From assembly GCA_023055425.1 (NCBI GenBank), contig JALGPY010000008.1:17643359-17707358 (forward strand): DNA of 64,000 bases, read 5' to 3'. The position numbers and the translations under genes are program-made. Position 1 is the stretch's first letter. The number at the start of each line of letters is the position of its first letter. The DNA comes from Linanthus parryae. Its lineage: Eukaryota; Streptophyta; Magnoliopsida; Ericales; Polemoniaceae. Of the stretch, positions 22,126 through 31,200 are shown in pieces. A model generated the notes under the pieces. That model saw nothing but the letters and a program-made list of their open reading frames with translations. It did no database searches and was not told the origin of the DNA.

Positions 22126-24693
22126 TTAAGGAGGTCTAGCACGACGTGCTTCCTCCTTCAATTTCATGCTCTTGATTTTCTGCACCACATCATGTGCTCT
22201 CACCACATTTGGCTTCTTCTCTGATTCCGGTGGATCGGGATGCAAAACGGTGGACAAACCAGGAGACGGGTCCTCACGATCTTCTCTAAACTTGATCATG
22301 GCCAATTTATTCTTCCCCTTGCGAACAAATGCCTTGAATACGATTGATGAGTCTAGAGCCTTGATAGTCAACTCCTCTGCCTCTAGATCCACATTTGCGC
22401 GCATTGTTTTCAACAACGGTCTTCCAAAGATGAGTGGAACATCGCGATCCTCCTTGATATCCACTATCACAAAGTCAGCTGGAAATACAAATGCACCCAC
22501 TTTGACGAGCAAGTTCTCAATCACCCCATTTGCCGTAACTATAGAATTGTCTGCCAATTGCAGACCCATCTTCACAGGAGTCGGTGCACCAATGCCCAAT
22601 CTCTGAAACAGAGACAATGGCATGAGATTAATGCTCGCGCCTAAATCACAGAGACCATGTGTATGATATCCACCCCCAAGAGTGCAGCCTAGAATGACAC
22701 TGCCTGGATCTCTCATCTTGGGGATGTCTCTTTGTATGACTGTGCTACACGTCTCTGTTAGTTTTACCGTGGCATAGGGTTCTATGCTCTTCTTTCCCCA
22801 TAAAATTTCCTTCAAGAACTTCTTGTACCTGGGCATCTGAGCAAGTGCTTCTACAAGGGGAATGTTAATATGCAATTGCTTGAATATATCCATAAATCTC
22901 CCAAAGTGCTCCTCATCATTCCTCTTTATCGCCGCCGGATATGGAATTCGCGGCTTGTAAGCAGCCGGATCAGGAGTGCTCTTGGACTCTTCTTTCTTCT
23001 CAACCGTGTCCTTTGATTGGGGACGCACGGTAGGTACGGGAATCTCTTCATCCAATGCTTTCTCAGTGGCTTTTGTAGCTTCGGCTCTCGCATGGCTAGG
23101 ATATGGGGGATCTTGAGTAGTCACACCACTGCGAGTAGTAATAGCCTTGAGCTGCTCAGTAGGAGTAATAGTATTGGAAGGAAGCATTCCTGGCGGCAAT
23201 TTAGCATTCTGGCTGGCAATCTGACCAATCTGCGTCTCGTGGCTCTTTAATGTTGCTTGTATTGAGACAATCGCGCTCTCCATCCTGTCGTGATTAGCTA
23301 TCAACTTTCTCAATAAAGCGTTCGTCTCTTGTTCTTCTGGTTGCTGAGCCTGCTGCTGTGGAGCTTGCCTTGCTTGATATGGAACATTGGGTCTCTGTCC
23401 GGGTGCATATAATCCACTGTTTGGATTGGCATAGCTGAAGTTGGGATGATTACGGTTGTTGGGATGATAGGTGTTAGGCCATTGCTGCTGTCGCATAAAA
23501 TTCACATCTTCAACACTGTTATCATATCCCTGGCTTTCATCTGCTAGTAATTCACCCATGGGCTTCTGAGTTGGAGGGTGCATACCGTGAAATGCTGAAG
23601 TCATGGATTCCAACTTTTGTTCCATCGATTCAATCTTGTTGACTAAGGATGTATCCCCCGGTTTGGAATACCTACGCGTTTCAGATCGTGTAGTCTCTCT
23701 CTTTGACGCATTGTTCAGCAAGTCTTGAGCTCGCTGTGCTCCAAGTCCCATAAAATTACCTCCAGCTAGCATATCCAACTGGTCAGCTGTCTCCTTGTCT
23801 AATGCAGTGTAGAAATAATGGAAGAGCTTGTGCCATGGCTCTCCATGATTTGGACATCTACGGAGAATTTGGCTGAACTTCCTCCATGCATCTCCCAAAG
23901 AGCTGTCTTCATCCTGAGTGAACTTTGCAATCTCTGCCATCTGCTGCGCGACTCTGGATGGTGGCAAATACTTCCTCAGAAATTCATGGCAACAATCTGC
24001 CCATGTCACTATGCTACCAGCTGGCAGCTCCATAAGCCACTTCTTGGCTTTTCCAGATAAGGAGAATGGAAATAGTAAAAGCTTAACCGTCTCATCTGGA
24101 ACTCGCTGATCGTGCAGGGTTGATGTGATTTGCTCAAATACCAGCAGATGGTGATTGGGGTCATCTCCTGGAGCTCCGTTGAATGCGCACTCATCACGAA
24201 CCATGTTGATCATATGTTGGCGCAACTCGAAGTGTTGGGCATTGATCTGTGGCCTAACAATGGTAGGCTGATAACATGCTGGAGTAGTCCTGAAATAATC
24301 CACCATCGGGCGTTCTTCATTCTCAGCATTGTTCTGCCTGTTGTTTTCCCCATTATTACCATTGTTGTTCCCACCGATGTTCGCCACTTGTGCCCCCACA
24401 CCATGACGTGGTTGTGGATTTGGGGGGGCCATGCGATCCATCCTTGCCTGCATCTCAGCCATTTGAGCTCTCACCTCTTCAGTTTCTGCGGCTCTTCGTG
24501 CAGCCTCCTCTACAGCTGCAACTCTAGCTGCTTCCGCATCCTGCAAACCTTTGCGGATCCTTTCATACTCAGCTCTCGTTTCTTCGTCCATAACTACTGA
24601 GTTTGAATTCCTCTTGTCTCTACGCTGTGCTTTTAATAAGGATTCCGGGTCTTCAAACGTTGGATACAAAGGCTCGTCTCGAGAACGGGTCAT
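22126..24693 (-). CDS. Element B gag-protease polyprotein
   Basis: An intact 855-codon frame starting MTRSRDEPLYPTFEDPESLL, close to the element A gag start. Gag domain at about residues 125-310 (FFRTTP-like segment, [20 protein letters not shown]). A Gln/Asn/Pro-rich stretch follows ([19 protein letters not shown]). The protease motif [19 protein letters not shown] is near residue 680. No zinc knuckle and no RT follow; it ends RRARPP and stop. The intact frame together with near-identical LTRs suggests the protein is or was recently made, presumably to form particles whose enzymes come from an element A relative. Confidence 0.9.
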   Translation of the reverse strand: MTRSRDEPLYPTFEDPESLLKAQRRDKRNSNSVVMDEETRAEYERIRKGLQDAEAARVAAVEEAARRAAETEEVRAQMAEMQARMDRMAPPNPQPRHGVGAQVANIGGNNNGNNGENNRQNNAENEERPMVDYFRTTPACYQPTIVRPQINAQHFELRQHMINMVRDECAFNGAPGDDPNHHLLVFEQITSTLHDQRVPDETVKLLLFPFSLSGKAKKWLMELPAGSIVTWADCCHEFLRKYLPPSRVAQQMAEIAKFTQDEDSSLGDAWRKFSQILRRCPNHGEPWHKLFHYFYTALDKETADQLDMLAGGNFMGLGAQRAQDLLNNASKRETTRSETRRYSKPGDTSLVNKIESMEQKLESMTSAFHGMHPPTQKPMGELLADESQGYDNSVEDVNFMRQQQWPNTYHPNNRNHPNFSYANPNSGLYAPGQRPNVPYQARQAPQQQAQQPEEQETNALLRKLIANHDRMESAIVSIQATLKSHETQIGQIASQNAKLPPGMLPSNTITPTEQLKAITTRSGVTTQDPPYPSHARAEATKATEKALDEEIPVPTVRPQSKDTVEKKEESKSTPDPAAYKPRIPYPAAIKRNDEEHFGRFMDIFKQLHINIPLVEALAQMPRYKKFLKEILWGKKSIEPYATVKLTETCSTVIQRDIPKMRDPGSVILGCTLGGGYHTHGLCDLGASINLMPLSLFQRLGIGAPTPVKMGLQLADNSIVTANGVIENLLVKVGAFVFPADFVIVDIKEDRDVPLIFGRPLLKTMRANVDLEAEELTIKALDSSIVFKAFVRKGKNKLAMIKFREDREDPSPGLSTVLHPDPPESEKKPNVVRAHDVVQKIKSMKLKEEARRARPP

Positions 24694-24806
24694 GCACCGA
24701 GTAAATCAACCTGAAATCACGAAACACGCAAAACGTAGGTGAGTAACGGATATAAACAATAAATTAAAATCCCTAAGGCTAGGAATTATAACTAATTTAG
24801 CCGAAG

Positions 24807-24824
24807 TCCCCGGCAACGGCGCCA
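24807..24824 (-). promoter_or_regulatory. Primer binding site of element B
   Basis: Reverse complement of TGGCGCCGTTGCCGGGGA, six bases from the LTR edge, identical to element A. Confidence 0.85.
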
Positions 24825-24830
24825 AAAACT

Positions 24831-26441
24831 TGGTACGTTCCAACTGCAAGTGCACAGCCGTCGTGTGTAGTAATAAACCGGAAATCCGGGTTGTCGAACC
24901 CAAGGGACTTTGTTTAAATTAATTATTATTCTATACCTTATGTGGGCAAGTCGCAAGATGTGTTTTTATCTAATTCTAAGAAATTAGACGCAAAATTCTC
25001 AATTAACCACGTGAAATAATTCACAATTAATAAAGAATGAATATTTGGAGGTTTTTATCAATACGGGAGAAGCACCGGGAATTCTCTAGGTTCACTAGGT
25101 CGATCTAAATTTATGTTTTGATTCGTAAAACAACCACGTGTTATTCAATATTAATCAAGCAACGTTGAACTTACCGAGTTACCAAGTAAATCCACTATAC
25201 TTAAACTAAACTAAACCGAGTTACCAAGCCTAATTTAGGTTTAAGTATGCATGAAGATTATGATTATACTTTAACGATCCTAGTTAACTATGCCGAGTTA
25301 CCAAACATTGATACGACTAGGTGAACTATTCGATTTACCGACTAGTTATCACGGAGTTACCGCGTGAAACTAATTAATTCTATCTCTACGTTAGCTACTC
25401 GCAAAGATAATAAGATTAAGATCACAAACAATCCATAATAATGAATAAATACGAGAGATTAAGCTAAAGCATGCATCACAATCATCAAAACATCACTTTA
25501 GATCAAACCCTAGCTACACCAAACGAGAATTCCCAGCAAAAGGTGTTTAGCTACTCATATTCATAATCAAAACAACGATTATAATGAGTTTAAACATGAA
25601 AATCAAGAAAAACGAGAGTTTAGAATTCAAACGAATGATCCAAAAGCTCCTAAGCTCTCTCCTAGCTTCTTGATCTCCAAAGATGTCTCTAATCCTCCAA
25701 AACTACTCAAAAAGACGACCTAGAAGTCTTAAATACGTTCCCATAATAATATTACAAAGTTTGGAAATAATACGGAAAAGCCCCAAAAAAATTGCTGCTG
25801 ACCCACGATCTCTTCGCACGAAGACAGTTGTCTTCGCACGAAGAGTCTTCGTACGAAGACTTCTGCCTCTTCGTGCGAAGATCTTCTCATTTAGATACTG
25901 AGAATGGTTTTAGGAAGAGAATTCTGCAGAGTGAAATATTTGGCTAAGTATTGTCTTCGCACGAAGACAAATGTCTTCGCACGAAGACACTGTGTTCCAG
26001 CCCCCTTCTTGCTTCCTTTGACTTTTCTCTTCTCCTCTTTGACTTCCTTCTTCCATTCTTTCTTCCTTTGACTTTCTTTGACTTTTCTTTGACCTTTCTC
26101 TTCTGTTTGACTTTCCTTTGACTTTCCATTGACTTCCTTTGACTTTTGACTCTCCTCTTGACTTGTCTTTGAGTTCCTCGTTTCCGAAGTTCGCTTCCAA
26201 ATCCCGCACGATCATCCAAGCCCTGTTTTCCTGCGAATCACAACACGAAAACACAACCCGCGATCATATCACAATAAAAGCTCAAAAATCTAAAGAAACG
26301 CCCGGATTCAACAAGTATTGCACATGAACTCATATTTTCACATTTACGCTCAATTTACTCAAAAGACGACAAATTCTCCATTATAAGCACGCAAAACGTA
26401 GAAATAAAAGGCATAAAATAACTCCGAAAACGGAGTTATCA
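24831..26441 (-). repeat. 5' LTR of element B (right copy)
   Basis: Same length as the left copy and nearly identical. It shares the TGATAACTCC start with element A's LTR, but its body differs. On the - strand it is followed directly by the primer binding site. Confidence 0.94.
25811..25987. repeat. Palindrome block in the right LTR of element B
   Basis: Units start at 25811, 25831, 25846, 25868, 25954 and 25974, matching the left LTR copy. Confidence 0.88.
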
Positions 26442-26446
26442 GTAAT
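26442..26446. repeat. Right target site duplication of element B
   Basis: GTAAT; the rest of the interrupted palindrome of element A follows to 26458. Confidence 0.9.
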
Positions 26447-26458
26447 CGTACGATTACT

Positions 26459-27265
26459 TTCTTACGGGCAGTTAAGGGGTTAAAACAAAAATTTCTTCTA
26501 TTATTCTCCATACCTTCATCCCGTCGACCAACCCGTCTCCTCTCCTCTGCAATCACCATCGCCGCGAGCCACCAGCTACCATCAACTCCACCGCTTCACC
26601 AACGCCACCACCGTCGTCACTAAGCCGCCGCTGCCACCCTTCTCTCTCGCCAAACCCACCAGTCACCACTCTCTCTCATCCACCCGACGGTCTTGTCTCC
26701 TCCTCACCATCGCCGCCTACACTCTCTCTCTCTCCGCCACCCTCACCATCTCCAACCATCACCATCACCATCACAGAGCCATCACCACCACTACCACAAC
26801 TCTAATTGGTGGTCAATCGAAGAAGGAGGGCAAGCTAGGGTTTGAGAGTGAATCTGCAATTGGAGGGGATTGAGGTCGAATTTGAAGAAGATATTCGAGG
26901 GTTTCGACGGGGACACCGCAAGGAGCCAAAAGCACAAGTCAATTGAAGAATTCGGAACAAAAATTTCGGCGACCCTAAATCAGCCCGGGTGGTCGAAATT
27001 CTGCAAATTCGTGCTCGTAAGACTTGCTCCGGGCACGTAGGTACGTCCTAATCTCTCGCCCAATTTCCATATTGGAGTCTAGGCACAATTGAGTAAAAGC
27101 CCGATTTACTTTTTGTTGCGCTTAGAAGCGTGTTTGGGGGCGATTGATTAAAGTCCTAGGATTGTGTGCTACGTGTTTAATTGCCATATAACTGTACACA
27201 ACTTGTCACTGTGCACGTTCTTGTTTTGTTACATTACTTGTGTTATCTTGTTCTACTTGATTAAA
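26459..27265 (+). promoter_or_regulatory. ORF2 leader of element A
   Basis: It begins after the palindrome completed at 26458. A low-complexity stretch of CACC/GCC-rich sequence at about 26560-26790 is followed by AGCTAGGGTTTGAG, GTAAGACTTGCTCCGG at 27017-27032, a possible donor at 27041 (GTAG|GTACG) and a possible acceptor at 27159 (GTCCTAG). The intron would be 119 bp, against 114 bp in element B. The body resembles a plant gene promoter and 5' UTR more than retrotransposon sequence. No TATA box stands out. Confidence 0.45.
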
Positions 27266-28816
27266 ATGAGTAAACGTGCGAGAACGAGTCGTGACAACGA
27301 CCCAGACTACACATTACCTGGGGGAAGTGGGGGGAACGATTCTGACACGGAGACTGTTCAAAAGGGGGGTAACTCGGGTGCCCAATTGGTCATCCCGTTA
27401 TCCCCTGAACTTAGGGTATTCACTACACCCGTTCCATCCTCTTTGCCCCCAATTCGAAAGGGTCGTGGTCGTGCGCCAGATGACAAAAAGTTGGCAGTTG
27501 ATAGGGGCCCGGTCTTTTGTGACTTTAGGTTTATTTCGGCGACTGCTCAAGGTTTTTATAGGTCAAACCCTAGGATCAATAGGGGTGTCCAGATAGAGCG
27601 ACTATTTCCCATTGAGGGGTTGCCGGATGACCTACGAAAGGTCGCCGAAACTGAAAATTTTGCGGGGTGGATGGAATTAGTTAAGAAGAAAGCCAGTTCT
27701 GTGCTGACTCGTGAGATTTATGCGAATGCGAGACATACTGACGAGGGTGAGACAGCTCAGCTCAATGACCCTCGTGTCATTTATTGTCGTCGGAACTGGC
27801 TAGTTTTGTCCTCTGAGAACATCGCCGCCGCGCTTAAGTGGCCCCCGTTGACGGCACCCTGTCAGTTTAGGGTTTATCTGCAGAAAGACCAGCAGACTCT
27901 CATTAATGAGGTGTCAGCATTTTGTTTTGCGGGGGTGCCAGGGGCCGACTGGGATAGGTCTAAGACCGACATCAGACATTGGAAGATCCCAGTCGGATAC
28001 TTGCTGCCTAAGCCAAGGTGGCTCATTGAGTTGTTGGCGTCGTGGGTGTTGGGAGTTTCGGCTCCCAATTACGCGGACTTTGAGGTTTGTGTCATGGCTC
28101 TGTGTCTATCGAGGGGGGATCGAATAGACATTCCTAGGCGGATTTTCTTGTATTTCCATGAGAGATTTGAAGAGAAAAATAGGAAGTCTGTGGGCCATAG
28201 TTTCTTACTTATGCATTTAGCCAAGAATTGCGGGGCTGACGTGCCTGATGGAGAGCTAGACCTCAAACCCAAGGCCCCGAGACTGTTTGATAAGATCCCG
28301 GACCCATTTAAGGATGTAGTGGTGATGGAGGAGGGATCCAGCTCTAGACCCCCTACTGGAAAGGCTAAGAAAAAAGCCTCTTCCTCCCGAGTGGTTCCTA
28401 CTCCTCCAGCTCCTACTCCTCCAGCTCCTACTCCCGCTCCACCTCAGCCTGTACCACCCCCTGTCGTTGACCCTGGCCAGCCGAGTGTGACCTTAGCGGA
28501 CTTAATGTCCGAGTTGCGACTGACTAGGACTATGACCCTTAACTCAAATGGTCGGTCCCGTGATTATGTGGCTGACATGAGTGCTAGGCAGTTTGAGCAT
28601 CATCGCAGTAGCTTGCGTAACCTCGGTCAGGGCCTCCGTCAGGTGAGTTTGCATCAGCACCGTCAGGACCAGTGGTTAGAGGCGTTGTCCACTCATGAGG
28701 GATTACCGAGAGATCAGTGGCCTAGTGGCCAAGAGTCCTACCCTGGTGCCTACGAGTACCATTCGGATGCTTACTCCGGAGACCAGGACCAGGACGACGA
28801 GGATTCGTCCGAGTAG
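27266..28816 (+). CDS. Element A ORF2, plant retrotransposon accessory protein
   Basis: An intact 516-codon frame. The frame is open from an ATG at 27164, but I choose the ATG at 27266 (MSKRARTSRD): it matches the basic start of element B's ORF2, and the extra upstream residues are hydrophobic leader sequence. Shared segments with B are DPRVIYCRRNWLVLS, AFCFAG..DWDR..IRHWK, SWVLGV, ALCLSRGDRIDIP and GHSFLLMHLAK. A Pro-rich linker lies at about residues 385-410 and an acidic tail ends in DEDSSE. There is no enzyme motif. The two ORF2 proteins are far more diverged than the gag proteins. Confidence 0.8.
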   Translation: MSKRARTSRDNDPDYTLPGGSGGNDSDTETVQKGGNSGAQLVIPLSPELRVFTTPVPSSLPPIRKGRGRAPDDKKLAVDRGPVFCDFRFISATAQGFYRSNPRINRGVQIERLFPIEGLPDDLRKVAETENFAGWMELVKKKASSVLTREIYANARHTDEGETAQLNDPRVIYCRRNWLVLSSENIAAALKWPPLTAPCQFRVYLQKDQQTLINEVSAFCFAGVPGADWDRSKTDIRHWKIPVGYLLPKPRWLIELLASWVLGVSAPNYADFEVCVMALCLSRGDRIDIPRRIFLYFHERFEEKNRKSVGHSFLLMHLAKNCGADVPDGELDLKPKAPRLFDKIPDPFKDVVVMEEGSSSRPPTGKAKKKASSSRVVPTPPAPTPPAPTPAPPQPVPPPVVDPGQPSVTLADLMSELRLTRTMTLNSNGRSRDYVADMSARQFEHHRSSLRNLGQGLRQVSLHQHRQDQWLEALSTHEGLPRDQWPSGQESYPGAYEYHSDAYSGDQDQDDEDSSE

Positions 28817-31200
28817 ACTTACCACTCCCTGCATTTGAATGCTGAGTCTTTTCGCTTGCCTATGCATTCGTTGAGGACAACGACGCGTTCAAGTGTGGGG
28901 GGGTTTCTCAGCCTTTCATTAGCCAAGTCCGTGTCTGTCTGCATTCACCAGTTACATATAGGTTGTTTAGGTTGTTTGTGTCAGTTTTGTAGTCCGTGTC
29001 GTGTTTATATATATTGTGTCCGTGTCGTTTGTGTCGTATTGTGAGTAGTTTATGTTTAGTGCACGTTTTATTTAATTGAGTCCACCTACCCAAATCGAGT
29101 CAGTTTCGAGTCTTCTTTCGAGTCGGCCCATGCATATAGAGTAGGGAATATTAAAAAAAAAAAAAAAACAAAAAAAACAAAAAAAAAATCTAAAAAAAAC
29201 AAAAAAAAAATTAAAAACAAATTAAAAATTGAGAAAGGGCAATCAAAAGAAGCTTGAAATTGGAAAAGCGAGGAGTGTGAGAACTTTAGGCATAGGGTAT
29301 GAGATGTGACCGAGAATGACAATTTGAGTTCCCCTTAGTATGTATAGAGAGACTTTCTTTACGGGAATACCTACCTATTTTACGACACTTAAATGATTTT
29401 CAAATCTAAAGTGTGTGCCTTGTTTTCTTACAAGAGTTGAGCTAGGTGTGAGCTAAACAAGCCGAACATTCATGTGTACGTCTTAGGTAGTCGCCAACCC
29501 GCCTCGTAGTGGCACACGAAACAGCTGTGCGAGGTGTGTATTAGAGCACTCACTGCTTATAGAACTTACCTTGTAGGACCACTAGTGAACCCTATTTCGA
29601 ACCTTGGATTCTTTGATAACCTCTGAACTTAGGGTGACGATTCTTGGCCTTCATCATCGATTGGTTAGAATCACCGCTTTAGTGCGTCACGAGGGTGTTT
29701 GTAGTTGAGGGGGTTCGATGAGGGAGTGCTTCATGATATATTTGAGTGAGTCTTACGTATCGCATATGCTTCATTTCTGATTATCGAGGGGAATGCGAGG
29801 GTGAGTGAGAGTAGGCTTGCGCACTTCGGTGTGGCGGTGTTCCATGTCATTACACCATGGACACAGTTGTGGAGAGCCGTGAGTGCGTGGCATCTAATAC
29901 GCACAAATTGGGTTGGGTGATTTAATTGGTGGATCGTGCTAGGGATCGTTTCTTTTCATCATCTTGGTGTAGGAGGATCGGTTGGATTAAGCACGAGACT
30001 TATATTGCTGTGATTACTTGAGAGGGGACATGGATATATTCTAGTGTGGGGTTGTCGACTTTTGACTACGGACATAGAGATTGAGCTTGTGACGACTCCA
30101 TCCCCATACTTGTACTTGGATTTGTTTGCGGCTTTGTTTGGTGGCACCGTGTATTTCATTGAGTTAGGGGGAGATGGATTTTACTTGTGATATATATTCA
30201 TTGGATTGTTTACTTCCTCCCCTTAACGGGTTTTGTATGGCTTAACACTTGGAAGACCACTCGAGATATACGTTGTGACATTGTGTTTTGGATATTGAGA
30301 GATTTGAAAAAAAAAAAAAAAAAAAAAAAAACAGAAAAAAAAAAAAAAAAAAAACAGAAAAAAAAAATGAAAATGAAAAAAAAAAAGAGAGAAAAAAAGG
30401 AGAGATGAAATAAATGAATAAAGTTTGAGCTTAATGAAGACCGAGTGGTGGAAGCAACTATTTCATTGACGGCGATGTTCATCTTGTGCATGTTTCACGA
30501 CGGTGGCCACGGAATTCGTTATTGTACCGGGGTTTGAGGGGATCGAGGGCCGGAGATGGTGAGTTTCGGGTTGCGGTTCCTATCATCGTGGTGAGGGTGT
30601 GTGAGATGTGGGTTTTAACGTGAGAATGTGACGCTTAGGACTTGTTACTACATGATTATCCTTTTGTCCCTAAGCCTCTACATTTTAACCCGTTAGCGGA
30701 ATAGGAGCTCGGACCTTGAATGTGGCTTAGCCTAGCGTAGCCTCTTATTTATCGGCACACGCGAAGAGGTAGGTTATTCTTACTCGTAGTAAAGCTAGGC
30801 TTTCTATACTAACTAAGGGAAATTCTTGTTGTCAATTTTAGTTGCAATTCATACCTCGTTCCTAGATTCTTCATCACTCCATGAGAACCGATTTGAGCTA
30901 ATTGAGATTGCCCGATCTCGCCTAAAAAGACGTTTTGTGTATATATGTGTTGTGTAGGATCGAGTCATATATTTGCATTGCATCATATTGTTGCATCGTT
31001 GAGTCTTGTATTGAGTCGTCGTGTGTTGAGTCGGCTAATTGAGGTTAGTATGCAATTGGTAAGTTGAAAAGTATGCAATGGTCTTGGTTGGAATAGTTGA
31101 CTTGAGAGGTGAGATGAGAGGAGGAGGGTTCGGATGATTTGAGATAGTTTGAGACTTGGATTGTTGCTCGGGACGCGCAACGGGTAAGTGTGGGGATATT
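28817..31200 (+). other. 3' UTR of element A with polypurine tract
   Basis: No gene. GTGTGGGG tracts are at 28893-28903 (77 bp after the ORF2 stop), 30044-30051 and 31188-31195; the last is the polypurine tract before the LTR. A-rich homopolymers are at about 29152-29214 and 30307-30369. A long stretch around 29401-29900 aligns by eye to the reverse complement of 18100-18640 in element B. The apparent Lys-rich frame at 30187-30408 is just the A-tract. Confidence 0.75.

Larger units (their letters stand above)
15209..26441 (-). mobile_element. Element B: non-autonomous Athila-like element (gag-PR and ORF2 only)
   Basis: LTRs at 15209-16819 and 24831-26441 (1611 bp each) are flanked by GTAAT at 15204-15208 and 26442-26446. 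Read on the - strand the order is LTR, PBS (24807-24824), gag-protease (24693-22126), hairpin block, non-coding region, palindromes, leader, ORF2 (20436-19132), 3' UTR, polypurine tract, LTR. No reverse transcriptase, RNase H or integrase is present. After the gag-PR stop the sequence passes directly into the block that follows integrase in element A. This is the architecture called terminal-repeat retrotransposon with GAG. It must use enzymes supplied in trans. Confidence 0.92.

Noticed and set aside
22126..24693. Element B as a simple truncated copy of element A
   Set aside because: Gag, ORF2, LTR body and palindromes all differ in sequence from A, so B is a separate family and not an A deletion.
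27164..27265. Longer N terminus for ORF2 of element A
   Set aside because: The extra residues are hydrophobic and lack a counterpart in element B; the ATG at 27266 matches the B start.
30187..30408. Lys-rich frame
   Set aside because: It is produced by the A-tract in element A's 3' UTR.
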